Shown here: in pieces, positions 37,757 through 47,746 of the stretch
Layout: the number at the start of each line of letters is the position of its first letter
Position numbering within the stretch: position 1 is the first letter of the stretch
From: G041200185 sp041200185
GTDB lineage: Bacteria > Pseudomonadota > Alphaproteobacteria > BNTO01
Assembly (NCBI GenBank): GCA_041200185.1
Contig: CP165730.1
Location: 1,116,001 to 1,180,000, forward strand
Length of the DNA stretch: 64,000 nt
Reading direction: 5' to 3'
Made by a program: the position numbers and the translations under genes
Notes under the pieces: generated by a model
Told to the model about the DNA's origin: nothing
Seen by the model: only the letters and a program-made list of their open reading frames with translations
Databases searched by the model: none

Positions 37757-38218
37757 GTGGCAGATTACTCCATTCGTTCGGCCTTAGGAAGGGATACCTT
37801 GTGTGTTCAAAGCTTACTACGTCAGCTGGGTTATCCTCTTTCGACCGCGGAAGTTGAAGATCAAATTGAGCTTTACACTTCCTCGGATGCTCGGGGCTTG
37901 TTAGTGGCTGACTCAGTGGAAACTGCACAGCCGACTGTCGTCGGACTCGTTGCTTTTTCTAAAACGCCTCTTTTTGTAAAAAAAGCCTGGAGAGTCCATA
38001 TTGAGGCCCTTGTTGTCGATGCCTTATTCCGTCATCAAGGCCTCGGTCAACGACTTTTAGAATATGTCCAAAACGTCACAGCGTCCTTGGGAAAAAGGGT
38101 TGTAGACCTTACATCGGGCCAACATCGAGCAGCATCAGGAGCTCATACCTTCTACCGAGTTCTTGGATTTGCCAACGAAGGCTCTTCTGAAAAGATTTAC
38201 TTAAGAAAAGAGCTATAA
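37757..38218 (+). CDS. GNAT-family N-acetyltransferase
   Basis: 153 residues from GTG 37757; nearby ATGs are out of frame. The acetyl-CoA-binding motif A is seen in VVDALFRHQGLGQRLLEYV (Q/R..G.G/A pattern), followed by FYRVLGF near the C-terminus, a common GNAT ending. It transfers acetyl groups to an amine; the substrate cannot be told from sequence. It stands alone, facing the rarA gene tail to tail with about 55 nt between stops. Confidence 0.9.
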   Translation: MADYSIRSALGRDTLCVQSLLRQLGYPLSTAEVEDQIELYTSSDARGLLVADSVETAQPTVVGLVAFSKTPLFVKKAWRVHIEALVVDALFRHQGLGQRLLEYVQNVTASLGKRVVDLTSGQHRAASGAHTFYRVLGFANEGSSEKIYLRKEL

Positions 38219-38272
38219 AGAGCGTACTGTAACGCTTTCTTACTCATCTTAAGATTCTAACAAGAAGCTCGC

Positions 38273-39535
38273 CTATTTTCTGCCATCTGGTTGGCGTTTC
38301 CCCCTTAATTTTTCCCAGAAAGTCAGGCGTTTTTGGATTTCTCTTTCAAATCCGCGATCAACGGGTGTATAGAACGTCGGCCTTTTCATACCCTCGGGAA
38401 AGTAATTTTGTCCTGAAAAAGCGTAGGGACAGTCGTGGTCATACTGGTATCCATCGCTATAGCCAATCTTCTTCATCAGTTTCGTTGGTGCGTTGAGAAT
38501 GTGGTACGGCGGAAGGGGGGAGCCATTTTTCTTCACAAAATCTTGAGCTTGATTAAGGGCTACATACCCCGCATTTGATTTTGGAGCCGTTGCCAAATAA
38601 ATCACCGCTTGAGCAATGGCCAACTCCCCCTCAGGTGAGCCCAAAAATTGAAAGGCTTGCTGAGCTGCCGTGGCCTGAGTTAAGGCATCAGGATCGGCTA
38701 GGCCAACGTCTTCCACGGCAAAACGAACAAGCCTCCTCAAGATATACAAAGGACTTTCCCCTCCCTCAAACATTCGCGCTAACCAATACAGAGCCGCTTG
38801 CACGTCCGACCCTCTCATAGACTTATGAAGCGCGCTGATAAGGTTGTAGTGACCTTCAGATCTATCGTAAACAGCTTGGCGCTTTTGTAAAATCTTGCTC
38901 ATCTCCCCAGTTGTGAGCGAATGGTCAGGAGCCGCACCGTAGAGCTCTTCAACGCGGTTCAGAAGATAGCGTCCATCTCCGTCCGCCATCTCTCGAAGAG
39001 CCGCTCGAGCTTCTGCATCGATGGGCAAGGACACCCCCGTAAAAACCTCTGCTCGGGCAAGTAACGTCTCTAGCGCGGTATCATCAAGCCTCGAAAAAAC
39101 AAGGACCTTGCACCGAGAAAGCAAGGCAGGACGTAACGAGAACGAAGGGTTTTCCGTCGTCGTCCCCAACAAAATGACGTTTCCTGTCTCGAGATGAGGT
39201 AAGAATATGTCCTGCTGAGACTTATTAAGGTGGTGAATTTCGTCGACGAGGAGGAGAATCGAATGTCCTCGTCCGGCTCGATCAAAGACCTCACGAAACT
39301 GGGCAGCAGAGCTTGTTACACCCGACAAAGAAACTTGAGGTAAAGAGCTGCTAGCAGCCACAACTCGCGCATAGGAAGTCTTTCCACATCCAGGCGGTCC
39401 CCAAAGAATTTGTGAGCAAAGATCATGAGGTACCCCTCTGTGATTACCAACAAGATCCTCTAATGATTTCGGTCTCAGCAGATCTGCCAAAGGACGAGAA
39501 AAAGTAGGCTTCATTTCCTCCCTCAGCCTGTACAC
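38273..39535 (-). CDS. rarA: Replication-associated recombination protein A (AAA+ ATPase)
   Basis: 420 residues from GTG 39535 (GGAGG 5 nt upstream); an ATG seven codons later is also possible. Features: LADLLRPKSLEDLVGN start, Walker A WGPPGCGKTSYA, Walker B LLVDEIHHLNKSQQD, sensor GTTTENPSFSL, and the C-terminal tetramerisation region with KSMRGSDVQAALYWLARM. RarA/MgsA acts at stalled replication forks. Intact, unlike the polA and uvrA stubs nearby. Confidence 0.95.
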   Translation of the reverse strand: MYRLREEMKPTFSRPLADLLRPKSLEDLVGNHRGVPHDLCSQILWGPPGCGKTSYARVVAASSSLPQVSLSGVTSSAAQFREVFDRAGRGHSILLLVDEIHHLNKSQQDIFLPHLETGNVILLGTTTENPSFSLRPALLSRCKVLVFSRLDDTALETLLARAEVFTGVSLPIDAEARAALREMADGDGRYLLNRVEELYGAAPDHSLTTGEMSKILQKRQAVYDRSEGHYNLISALHKSMRGSDVQAALYWLARMFEGGESPLYILRRLVRFAVEDVGLADPDALTQATAAQQAFQFLGSPEGELAIAQAVIYLATAPKSNAGYVALNQAQDFVKKNGSPLPPYHILNAPTKLMKKIGYSDGYQYDHDCPYAFSGQNYFPEGMKRPTFYTPVDRGFEREIQKRLTFWEKLRGKRQPDGRK

Positions 39536-39990
39536 GACCCCCTCCGGGATTATAGAAGATCCTCGCAGGAGAAGACAACTTGACTCTGTAAATGCCTTCT
39601 TTAGAATTGAATAAGAACGAGAGCAAGGTATCCATGAACTACATTAATATAAAAAAATTGAGATGAAATTTCAAAAACCATAAATCAAAACAAATTTTTT
39701 TGTATTTTACGGGACTTTGGGCGGACGCTTTTGGGATAAATGCAGCAAAAATGACCCATATTGTGAATTGTTTCGTAGACGTAAGGTAGCTGATCTAGCG
39801 AGAGGTTATTTGTTACACCAATTCAGATAGCCAGAGATGATACAGTCCGTTTACGTAGACCGCACTTTCGACAAGCTCCCTATGTCGTTACGCCCAATGC
39901 CAAGCCACTCTTTACAGCACCTTAACCAACAGATGTGAGTGTCTCCCCCCATCTTTTGTAGGAGCACAAGAAGTGGGTGAAGGAAAGGCC
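39536..39990. other. Gene-free spacer
   Basis: About 450 nt without a supported gene or structured element. Confidence 0.4.
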
Positions 39991-40695
39991 CTAAGACGAC
40001 GAACCCGACTCTAAGATAAGGTGATCAATATGTTGAAGCATATCAGTCATACCCGTCGTGGCTACCTTTTGTGCTGCTATAAACTTCTGAAGAAATGACG
40101 CGTGACAGTTCAAACATTGGTCTAGAATGGAAGTTTCATTCAAGACAGAATCATTTGATAGTTGAGGGTTCTGAGAATTCTCAGAAGGTATTTGTACCTC
40201 TTGGTCAATCTCGTGAACCACCTCTGCAAACTGCTTCAGCATGACTTTGAAGAAATAGAAACAATTGTTCATATCTCGGTTAAAGACCAGCTGAAAACGT
40301 TTAGAATCCGGTGAGCGAGAAAAGTTTTGTGGCCAGTTTTTAATTTTTTGTTCTAAGTCATTAATTATTGAATCATAGCAAGGCAAGTAGAGTTTGATTT
40401 CAGCTAACTCCTTCACCGTCTGAGGTGATGGACGCTCTTGATCACTCATGTTACTTTTCGCACCAAAAGTTTTTTCCGTAGAAAGAGGCGCGAAGTTGTA
40501 CAGCAGATTCATAAGTAGTCTGTCAGAGCTCAAACTACACTCCATAACATCCATCCAGGACTCGACGCACCGCAAGTCTTGTCGCAAGTGCTCTGCGATA
40601 GCAAGAAAGGTCGATCTCGAATATTGAGCATGACTTGCATGACCCGCCAAGCTTGAAGCCAATATAGAAGTCGCAGCAAAAACCAATCGTTTCAT
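39991..40695 (-). CDS. Exported helical protein of unknown function
   Basis: 234 residues. ATG 40695 has AGGGGA about 9 nt upstream. Signal peptide LVFAATSILASSLAGHASHA. The mature protein is helical, with spaced Cys residues (CVESWMDVMEC, CLNCHASF) that could form disulfides. The CLNCH pair resembles a haem-binding CxxCH motif by spacing, but the context is not cytochrome-like. No family is recognised. First of a run of three exported helical proteins on this strand. Confidence 0.75.
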   Translation of the reverse strand: MKRLVFAATSILASSLAGHASHAQYSRSTFLAIAEHLRQDLRCVESWMDVMECSLSSDRLLMNLLYNFAPLSTEKTFGAKSNMSDQERPSPQTVKELAEIKLYLPCYDSIINDLEQKIKNWPQNFSRSPDSKRFQLVFNRDMNNCFYFFKVMLKQFAEVVHEIDQEVQIPSENSQNPQLSNDSVLNETSILDQCLNCHASFLQKFIAAQKVATTGMTDMLQHIDHLILESGSSS

Positions 40696-40760
40696 AGTAA
40701 AAATCCCCTAAAAAATCCTTCCCCTTACGATCATTGTATGCAGAAAAAGGAGGTGAGGGC

Positions 40761-40785
40761 AAGGCCCCGAAGGGCCTTGGTTTTT
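40761..40785 (+). terminator. Hairpin with T tail, plus orientation, between two minus-strand genes
   Basis: AAGGCCC-CGAA-GGGCCTT followed by GGTTTTT forms a terminator-like structure only in the plus direction, although both neighbours are on the minus strand. It might limit antisense transcription or act as a 3' end structure for the minus transcript. Confidence 0.4.
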
Positions 40786-40794
40786 ATGGAAAAC

Positions 40795-41298
40795 TCACGA
40801 ATTTCCACCTTTCAAGGCAAACTGAACAATGCTGGATAATTGGCTCAGCAACACATCAACCTGAGCTTTATCTCTCTCCGCAACTTCTGCCGTCACAAGG
40901 TCATTTAACTGCTCAACTAGGTTTTGAAACTCAGGCCTCTTGTCGTTTAGCCTTGTGACCACAGCAATTTCTTTTTCGGAGTCAGTCTTCCAACTCTGGA
41001 CTATTGGTAGCACCAAATTTATTTCTTGTAGCCTCTTATTTAGCTCTCTTTTTAGCTCGCTTCCCTTCTTGATAACTGATGGAAAGTGCTCACCATAAGT
41101 AGTAATTTGTTTATCTATTTGCTCAAGTTGATTTTCGACACTATTTTTTAATTCGGTCATATATTCACAGAACTGGTCGATTGGTTCTATCGGCTGATTC
41201 ATAGCCATATTAAACTGATTCACAGTACCGGAGGCCAGCAAAGAACCAGCACTGCAAATCCCCAATACAATTCCGAAAACACAAGAAAAACGAACCAT
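40795..41298 (-). CDS. Exported coiled-coil protein of unknown function
   Basis: 167 residues, ATG behind AGGGGA. Signal peptide FSCVFGIVLGICSAGSLLASG; the mature part is helical with coiled-coil-like stretches (ENQLEQIDKQIT, ELKRELNKRLQEINLV). No family recognised. It sits between two other exported helical proteins, so the three may be related in role. Confidence 0.75.
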   Translation of the reverse strand: MVRFSCVFGIVLGICSAGSLLASGTVNQFNMAMNQPIEPIDQFCEYMTELKNSVENQLEQIDKQITTYGEHFPSVIKKGSELKRELNKRLQEINLVLPIVQSWKTDSEKEIAVVTRLNDKRPEFQNLVEQLNDLVTAEVAERDKAQVDVLLSQLSSIVQFALKGGNS

Positions 41299-41389
41299 TG
41301 ATCTTCCCCTAAAAACAACCGTCCTTCTTCATTATGGAAGCAAGAATGAAGAAAGGTCAAGTCTTCCGACTTGACCTAAATGTCTTTTA

Positions 41390-42054
41390 CTAGAGCTGAC
41401 TCATAACGTCATCTATTGGCTCTAAACAAGAAAGTACTTGCTGGCATCCCCGAACCATTTCTGCAAGAGCTTCGGATTGTTCATTTTCGCCACTGTAGTA
41501 GTTCTCGACGTCTTCCAACATACACTGGAGGATGACAACGCCGTTATGAATACAGGAACGACAGGAATCAAAATCCCTATCTGTTGACGTAAGCGCATTC
41601 AAGAGCTCTGCCGACCGCTCTTCGGCGGCTTTGCGGGCTTGAGTTTGTTGTTGAAGTTGGATCTTAAGTGATTGTTTTTCTTGTTCAGTCTTTATAGCAG
41701 CTATTTTTAGTTTCTTATTTTGTTGTTTTATAAAGCTCAATTGTTGTTGAGTCTTTTTGAGGGTAGTTGAAAGCAGAGTCGCTATCTCCATCAGATCGTG
41801 ATTCTGCCTTTCCAAGGCCTTAAAGTGTTGCAGATAAAACGGTTCTAAGGATTCTTGTAGTCCGTTTGCATTTTCGTTGGGTTGGATTATACTGGGCCTC
41901 AGATCCTCTCTATCCCCACATGCTGGGTGGCAGGGAGGTGTTGGCGAGCAGGGCAGTTTTGATCGGCGGCCTCGCTCGCGCTGACAAAGGAAAGAGCCGG
42001 TCCTAAAATCCGAATCAGGCTTCCTACTCCAAGTGTTAATGTTTTTGTTTCCAT
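41390..42054 (-). pseudogene. Exported coiled-coil protein, signal peptide and body in different frames
   Basis: A well-started frame begins at ATG 42054 (AAGGAG 7 nt upstream) with a signal peptide LTLGVGSLIRILGPALSFVSASEA, and ends at a TGA near 41897. The body continues in another frame that is open from before this point and encodes LQESLEPFYLQHFKALERQN and then a long coiled coil (KTQQQLSFIKQQNKKLKIAA onward) to 41390. The body has no ATG start of its own; a TTG near 41815 is the only candidate. This is best read as one exported protein broken by a frameshift in about 41900-42040. A 6-bp hairpin (ACCGTC/GACGGT) lies in the 5' leader. Confidence 0.55.
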
Positions 42055-44066
42055 TTTTATACTCCTTTCGTTGAGGGGTTAACCGTCTTCCGGACGGTCA
42101 CGGAAGGAGGAACGTTTCCCCCTTATGTCAAGCGTAGAATAAAATTTTTTATCATGTCAACCCCGCGCTCTTGATATATTCCTAAACTTACTTCAAACTA
42201 AATCTCTTTATAGCTGCTTACTAAAAAGAAAAGAATTCTGCCTTAAAAAAACATAAAATAATGCCCTTAGCATAAAACTACGGTCTTGTCGAGTCATGCG
42301 GGATCGTTCAGCTTCCTCTGCACTGGCGCTGCAATCGACGTTGTCTCTTCCATCCCCACTTAGCAAACAAAATAAAAAAGCAATCAAAAATTCGCCTTAT
42401 CTTAATCGTGATCTTCAATAATTTATCCCTTCATCAGACCCATCGAAGCTAGGTAACTGATGAATTCAGCACAAAACCTACAAATCGTGAGTACTCCTGG
42501 TCTTCGAAGATTTGCATAATGTTTCAGATGTAATATTGAAGAACCTCCCCCCATCCATCAACTGTGCTACACATCTATAATTGGAGGATCTCCCCGTTTA
42601 TTTATAGTTTTCAGGGGATGTTTATCGTTTCTACAGCCTTCGACGGGTGTTCAACGAATAAAATCTTGAATCCTGGCGAATTTGCTTTTGGTTTTTATCT
42701 TAATCATCCATCGGGATGCCATCTCTGGTTTTGCAGGAATAAGTTGGCTAGAAAATGAAACAATTCCCTCAATTCTTCTGTTGCCCCTTTAAGCCCTCCA
42801 AATAGGGCCAGGAGTCCTTCTTGTTTTCTCAAAATAGAGGTCGTCGAAACATAGAAGAAACACCCATGAGCGTCTCAATACTCCAGAAGCTTAGTAAGCT
42901 TATCAGTTCTTTCCACAAAATTTATTTTGTTGGCTCCAATTATCAAATTTCATGAAAAGAATCCCTCTATAAAGTTCAAAATGTATTCCAAAAAGGTCTG
43001 TGGAAGACCTCGTTAGAAAGAGAAAATATCGATTCGCTACTCTTTATTGGTAAGTCTATGCGCATGGTTCGGATAGCTTATCTTTCAGCCAATTGTCAAT
43101 CTCTTCAGCGCCTCGAAACTCTTGTCATCCAGCATTTTCATCTCCATAAAGAACGGTCAATCTCAGACAAGGAAGTGCAAAAAAAGGCTTGTAGGTGCGA
43201 CGGAATCAAATACCAAAGACTCGAAATTTGTCAAAAATAAAGAAAAATTATATAATAAAAAATTAAAGATACAATCAATAAAAATTACGAAAAGCTTTGT
43301 GTATATTTGCGTTTCCCAATCTGTATTTTATAACTCGACGATCCGTAAAACAGGTGATCCGATTCCTCAACAGGTCGTGATTTTGGCGGATTCGCGGGAT
43401 GGATAAACTTCTTAAAATGAATAATTTCTTGGAAAAAGCGACGAGAGTATTTTAACTTGGAAGATCACGTTCCTATCCAGAGCTTCCAAGCTTGAGAATT
43501 ATTACCAAAAATGTTCTTGGAAACTTCAAGCGATGAAAAATTTTAAGAAATATTTATAGGAAGCTTATAAATAGCTTTTTAAATAGTAAATACTCTAGAT
43601 GAAACCCATATTTTATTTGCAGATAATGATAAAAACTCGACAAATTAATTAATATTTGATAAATACTTTCATTAATGAGTATAGATCTTCCGTGCAGCAG
43701 TTATTGAACGGGCCGTCCGACTCTCTAATACTTGTCTTTCGTCGACTTCCACGTCTGACAGGCAGTCCCAGGTCCATTATGGATCGTCAATGTATTACTG
43801 ATAAATAGTCCGCAATTTTTAGATAAATTTGCACTTTGTTCTCTATTATTGATTAGATATTAAATACAATTCTCCCGATAACTCAAATAAAAAGAACATT
43901 GCAAGAGTTTAATAAATCTTTTCAAAAATTTCTATCAGATTCATTGCGAAATCCCACAAAAGGTCACTCGCTAGCACGACGCGATGGATCCAAATCACCT
44001 CTACTCATTTGCTGTACACATAGCTAACCCCAACGTACAAGCACATCGAGAACACAACACCATATT
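42055..44066. other. 2-kb gene-poor, AT-rich region
   Basis: No supported gene. Several short plus-strand frames (for example near 42564 and 43058-43406) lack ribosome sites and recognisable products. The stretch 43540-43900 is very AT-rich. It may be the remains of decayed genes. Confidence 0.5.
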
Positions 44067-45044
44067 TTACCGACCCATTCGAAAGAATTTCGAAGCACGA
44101 TCAGCACGAAGATCTGGCTGGGCAACTAGGTCTTCCAAAGCTCCTTCCAAGGCTTTAACAACGGTTTGGACAATGGCGTTTTTGTCACGATGGGCTCCGC
44201 CAAGAGGCTCGGAAATAATACTGTCAATAACTCCGAGCTGTAAAAGGTCTTGAGCGGTCAACTTCTGCGCGATAGCCGCCGTTTCTTTTGCTGAAGCTGT
44301 CTTCCACAAAATCGAGGCGCACCCCTCCGGTGAAATAACGGAGTAAAAAGCATGTTCCAGCATAAAAATCCTGTCAGCTACAGCAAGAGCAACGGCACCA
44401 CCAGATCCTCCCTCGCCAATGACAACGCTAACAACCGGGGAGCAAACGCGACAACAAGCACGAATGCAGCTCGCAATAGCTTCAGATTGTCCCCGCTCCT
44501 CGGAATCGATTCCTGGGTAAGCACCGCTTGTGTTAACGAACGCAATGACAGGGAAATGAAATTTATCTGCAAGCTCAAGAAGACGCTGAGCCTTCCTATA
44601 CCCCTCTGGGCGGGCCATTCCGAAATTATGGCGTATGCGAGACTCTGTGTCAGCTCCCTTTTGTTGGCCAATAATAACGGTAGGGTGGTTTCGGACATAC
44701 CCAATGCCGCCGAGGACAGCTTCATCTTCCGCATAGAGTCGATCACCGGCAAGGAATTCAAAATCAGGAGAGAGAACCGAGAGATAGTCGAGGAACTGAG
44801 GGCGGTCTTCATGGCGAGCAATCATAACTTTCTGCCATGGCGTTAGGGATGAGTAAATTTTCGAAAGAAGTTTGTGTGATTTATTTTGGAGTTTATTAAT
44901 CTCAGAGGAGATATTTACAGACTTTGTACTTGAAAGATTGCGGAGTTCTCTAATCTTCTCTTCTAATTCAGCAACGGGCTTTTCGAAATCTAAAAATCTC
45001 ACGCCACTCTCCTCGCGATGTCGAGCGTATTCGGACAGATGCAT
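44067..45044 (-). CDS. accA: Acetyl-CoA carboxylase carboxyltransferase subunit alpha
   Basis: A 325-residue subunit of the carboxyltransferase that, with AccD, moves CO2 from biotin to acetyl-CoA to make malonyl-CoA for fatty-acid synthesis. Family features are the N-terminal FLDFEKPVAELEEKIREL helix, GGIGYVRNHPTVIIGQQKG, FVNTSGAYPGIDSEERGQ and VIGEGGSGGAVALAVADR, ending after ISPEGCASILWK. Length is normal. No strong ribosome site is visible. It is flanked by gene-poor DNA on both sides. Confidence 0.96.
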   Translation of the reverse strand: MHLSEYARHREESGVRFLDFEKPVAELEEKIRELRNLSSTKSVNISSEINKLQNKSHKLLSKIYSSLTPWQKVMIARHEDRPQFLDYLSVLSPDFEFLAGDRLYAEDEAVLGGIGYVRNHPTVIIGQQKGADTESRIRHNFGMARPEGYRKAQRLLELADKFHFPVIAFVNTSGAYPGIDSEERGQSEAIASCIRACCRVCSPVVSVVIGEGGSGGAVALAVADRIFMLEHAFYSVISPEGCASILWKTASAKETAAIAQKLTAQDLLQLGVIDSIISEPLGGAHRDKNAIVQTVVKALEGALEDLVAQPDLRADRASKFFRMGR

Positions 45045-45809
45045 TTTGCCAAATTCTACCCCGTAAGATCAAGATGAAGTAGAAATAGCAAAACTGAACA
45101 ATGCATGGTGGGTTACAGAAATGAGAGAAATTGCTTTGAGAAAATGAAGACTTAGCGAAACAAGTGTACCTATCATCGACAAGATAAAAATGGGTTTTAG
45201 ATGTAAAGTAAGTTCAGGCTTATAAAACCTTTGTAGGACAGTTATTCACTCGAGCTAGTGTATTTGTTATCTGACATAAGATCAACTAAATAATTTCTTA
45301 TTTCTACAAAAACAGATATTCTCAGCACCTTTTAGCTTTTAATAAACTAAATTCCAAAAGATCATAAAGAGGGAACTCTGATCGAAAAATAAACAAAACG
45401 GCCCGAATAAAGCGATAATCGAGAGCTGGGATTCCGGAAATTCTTTCGCCTAGCACAGTTAGGACACTATTTCGGGAAATTCAAATTGTTCGCACCTGTC
45501 GCAGCCAAAATCTGCTCCCCCTTTCTCTTTCCCTGCTCCACCTCGAGAAGTTAACCTACGACATCGATTCCCCGAAACAATCTATAAATGGTTCCCCCCT
45601 ACACAAGGATGATGAAGGCATCGGCCACATTGCGGAACACTACTTCACGTCGATGCAAAAACGATGATAAATTTCCAAGCAAAAAAAATATTTATTGATA
45701 CCACCCACTCCCGTTCTCACCATCTCGGATGTCTCACAAATGAGTCCATAAGAAAAGAGTAATCCCGAAAACAGAGAAGATGTTTTTACCCCCTTCTCGT
45801 TTATTCATC
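45045..45809. other. Gene-free region
   Basis: About 760 nt, AT-rich, with no supported gene or RNA. Confidence 0.45.
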
Positions 45810-46455
45810 TTATTGAGCAATGTGTTTATTAATCCTTTGGATGACTCTCTTAACCTCTTTGTCACTTATGGTTCCATCTCCAGGCGACGATGGAAAGTAG
45901 AAGTCCATCGAGTCAACCAACTCCGCACCTGGAATAGCTACTTTGAAGTCTTCTTGACAGGAACCTAAAAAGCCATGGTGTGTCGTAATTAAGATGACTT
46001 TCTGGTGAGTCCAGTCTTGATGTTCCAGAAAGTTCAAAACGACCTTTGGGAATTTTATAATGCCAAACGGGCATCACGATAATGACACACTGGCTAGAAT
46101 CAAAATCGATCGTCTTCTTGTCCAATTTTACAGGCTCAACTTGGCCATCTGACGCTGTTCGATGAGCTACGAGGTAATATTCGGGGCAACAATCCGGATT
46201 TCCCGCCTCTTTTTCGGCTATAGCCATTAACTCGTCGTACTCAGGGTACGTATGAGTAGAGCGAATCTCGGTAAGGGTCGTTTGCACCTTTAAGCCTTTT
46301 TGGAGCGATTTTGCAACCAATTTCGAATTTCCTGTATGCGAAAAAAAGATGATATCCACTTTCGCTGCCTCCGCGAGACCGCTGTGGAGGATACATAAAA
46401 CCACCCAAAAAACCCAGAATCCCTCTGTAACAGCTCTTATGAATTTTTGAAACAT
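45810..46455 (-). pseudogene. Exported flavodoxin-like protein, frameshifted
   Basis: From ATG 46455 (GGGAAG upstream) a signal peptide (TEGFWVFWVVLCILHSGLAEA) leads into a flavodoxin-like domain: VDIIFFSHTGNSKLVAKSLQ is an FMN phosphate loop, followed by CVIIVMPVWHYKIPK. After this the family continues in the next frame as VVLNFLEHQDWTHQKVILIT, then THHGFLGSC, to the stop at 45810. Removing one base of the AAAGG at about 46050 rejoins the two. An exported flavodoxin-like protein is unusual because these proteins are normally cytoplasmic. It is either a pseudogene or a sequencing error. Confidence 0.65.
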
Positions 46456-46585
46456 CCAAGCACTTCCCTGCCTTCCAACAACCCCCACAATCATTCTATT
46501 GGCTTCCTCAAACACGATCAAGCTCCTCCTGCTATTCAACGTAGCCAGACACACCATCGAATTGATTAGGCCCCCCAATCTCCAC

Positions 46586-46770
46586 ACAAGCTAATCAAGC
46601 TGTTGCCAAGAACAAATCCAAAGTTTTTCAAGATCTCGTCAAAAGACCACCAAATTTGTTTTATTTTAACAAAGCATTTCCTACAAGCTAAGGCGTTTTC
46701 TTTTTTTTTGTGGACCACAAACGTTCATCCCCACGGGAGATCCCGCCACCGAGGTCTCTCGTAATCGTAC
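46586..46770 (+). repeat. Dispersed repeat, copy 2 (first copy near 13304)
   Basis: It starts ACAAGCTAATCAAG and aligns with 13304-13488 over about 185 bp, including a shared AACAAAGCATTTCCTACAAGC core. It lies 131 nt upstream of the flavodoxin start, the same relation copy 1 has to tssB. Confidence 0.75.
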
Positions 46771-47264
46771 GCTTGTTCTGCTTACATGCCTTGAATGAGT
46801 TGAAAAGCTGTTTTAGTTGTGACGTCATACGAAGGGTACACACCTCTCATCGACAGCTAGATAAAAACAGGGAAAAGCCCGAAAAAGAGCTCTCTCCCAT
46901 TGATCCTTCTCTTGATCCTATCGTGGACAGTGGCATTTTAATAGGAGCTGATTTAGCTACGGGTGACGCGCACTCAGAAGGTTTTGAGAGAATTGCTATC
47001 AATTCGTGTCAAACTACCTAATTTTCCTAAGGAAGAGATTGTTAAAGGGACGAATTTCGCAGCGAGACCACACCTCCTTCTCCGACCACGGAAAGAGCGG
47101 AACCTCCACGACATATCTGACCTACATAAACACAACCTCGGCCTAAAGCTGATTCAAAATGCCCCAACGACAGGAGCGCGAATACGAAAGCCCACGACGC
47201 TATCCACCTCGTCAACAGCACAAAAGAGGCCGCAACCCTCAACGAAGGCTACGGCTTCACGAAA
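46771..47264. other. Gene-poor spacer with weak frames
   Basis: A plus-strand frame (46710-47021) and a TTG-started minus-strand frame (47042-47242) with a hydrophobic start are present. Neither has a ribosome site or known product, so neither is called as a gene. Confidence 0.4.
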
Positions 47265-47735
47265 TTAATAACTATACGGACGTATACTACCTCTAGCATT
47301 TCCCGACGGGAGAGTAAAGACAACCCTCTGGCCAGTTTGCAGCATCGGACCCATATCGACCATCATGTAAACAGCGCCATTATCCGCGCGGATTTGATAT
47401 TCAAACCCTTGCTTTTGACCTGCCTTTTTCCCGACAAGCTGCCCTGTAACACTACCAACACCCGCACCAATCGCTGCACCTAATCCGCGATGACCCGATC
47501 CAGCCACCAACGCCCCGACGCCGGCCCCAGCTCCAGCGCCAACAGCTGCTCCCGCATTAACTCCTGATGAAGCAACAACCACCGGCTTTACCGAAAGGAT
47601 CGTCCCCGTCATGCTTACCTGGGCATGCCCAACATCCTGGGATGAATACGTCGTCACACCTGAATCCGGTGCGCAAGATGTCAGGATCACTGCAGCAACA
47701 GTGCCCCATAAACTTACCCGCTTATTCATTGTCAT
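47265..47735 (-). CDS. Glycine-zipper outer-membrane lipoprotein (SlyB-like)
   Basis: A 156-residue protein with lipobox VILTSCA, so it is probably a lipoprotein. A strong glycine zipper spans GAAVGAGAGAGVGALVAGSG and GAAIGAGVGSVTGQLVGKK, as in SlyB/17-kDa antigen-type proteins. The C-terminal part is a beta-rich domain (MVDMGPMLQTGQRVVFTLP). Such proteins stabilise the outer membrane or form small assemblies in it. GGGAGGG precedes the start. The BI-1-like gene lies 11 nt upstream on the same strand, so the pair is probably an operon. Confidence 0.85.
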   Translation of the reverse strand: MTMNKRVSLWGTVAAVILTSCAPDSGVTTYSSQDVGHAQVSMTGTILSVKPVVVASSGVNAGAAVGAGAGAGVGALVAGSGHRGLGAAIGAGVGSVTGQLVGKKAGQKQGFEYQIRADNGAVYMMVDMGPMLQTGQRVVFTLPSGNARGSIRPYSY

Positions 47736-47746
47736 TAACCCTCCCT

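Noticed and set aside
39991..40695. Cytochrome c-like haem protein based on CLNCH
   Set aside because: A single CxxCH in a helical protein without the distal Met context is not enough; it is more likely a disulfide or chance spacing.
42055..44066. Possible CRISPR or tandem repeat array in the AT-rich region
   Set aside because: No regularly spaced repeats were found on reading; the region is simply AT-rich.
46710..47021. Plus-strand open frame of 103 codons
   Set aside because: It begins inside the decayed repeat and has no ribosome site or family match.
47042..47242. Possible small exported protein on the minus strand
   Set aside because: Its only start is TTG without a ribosome site; the hydrophobic start may be chance.
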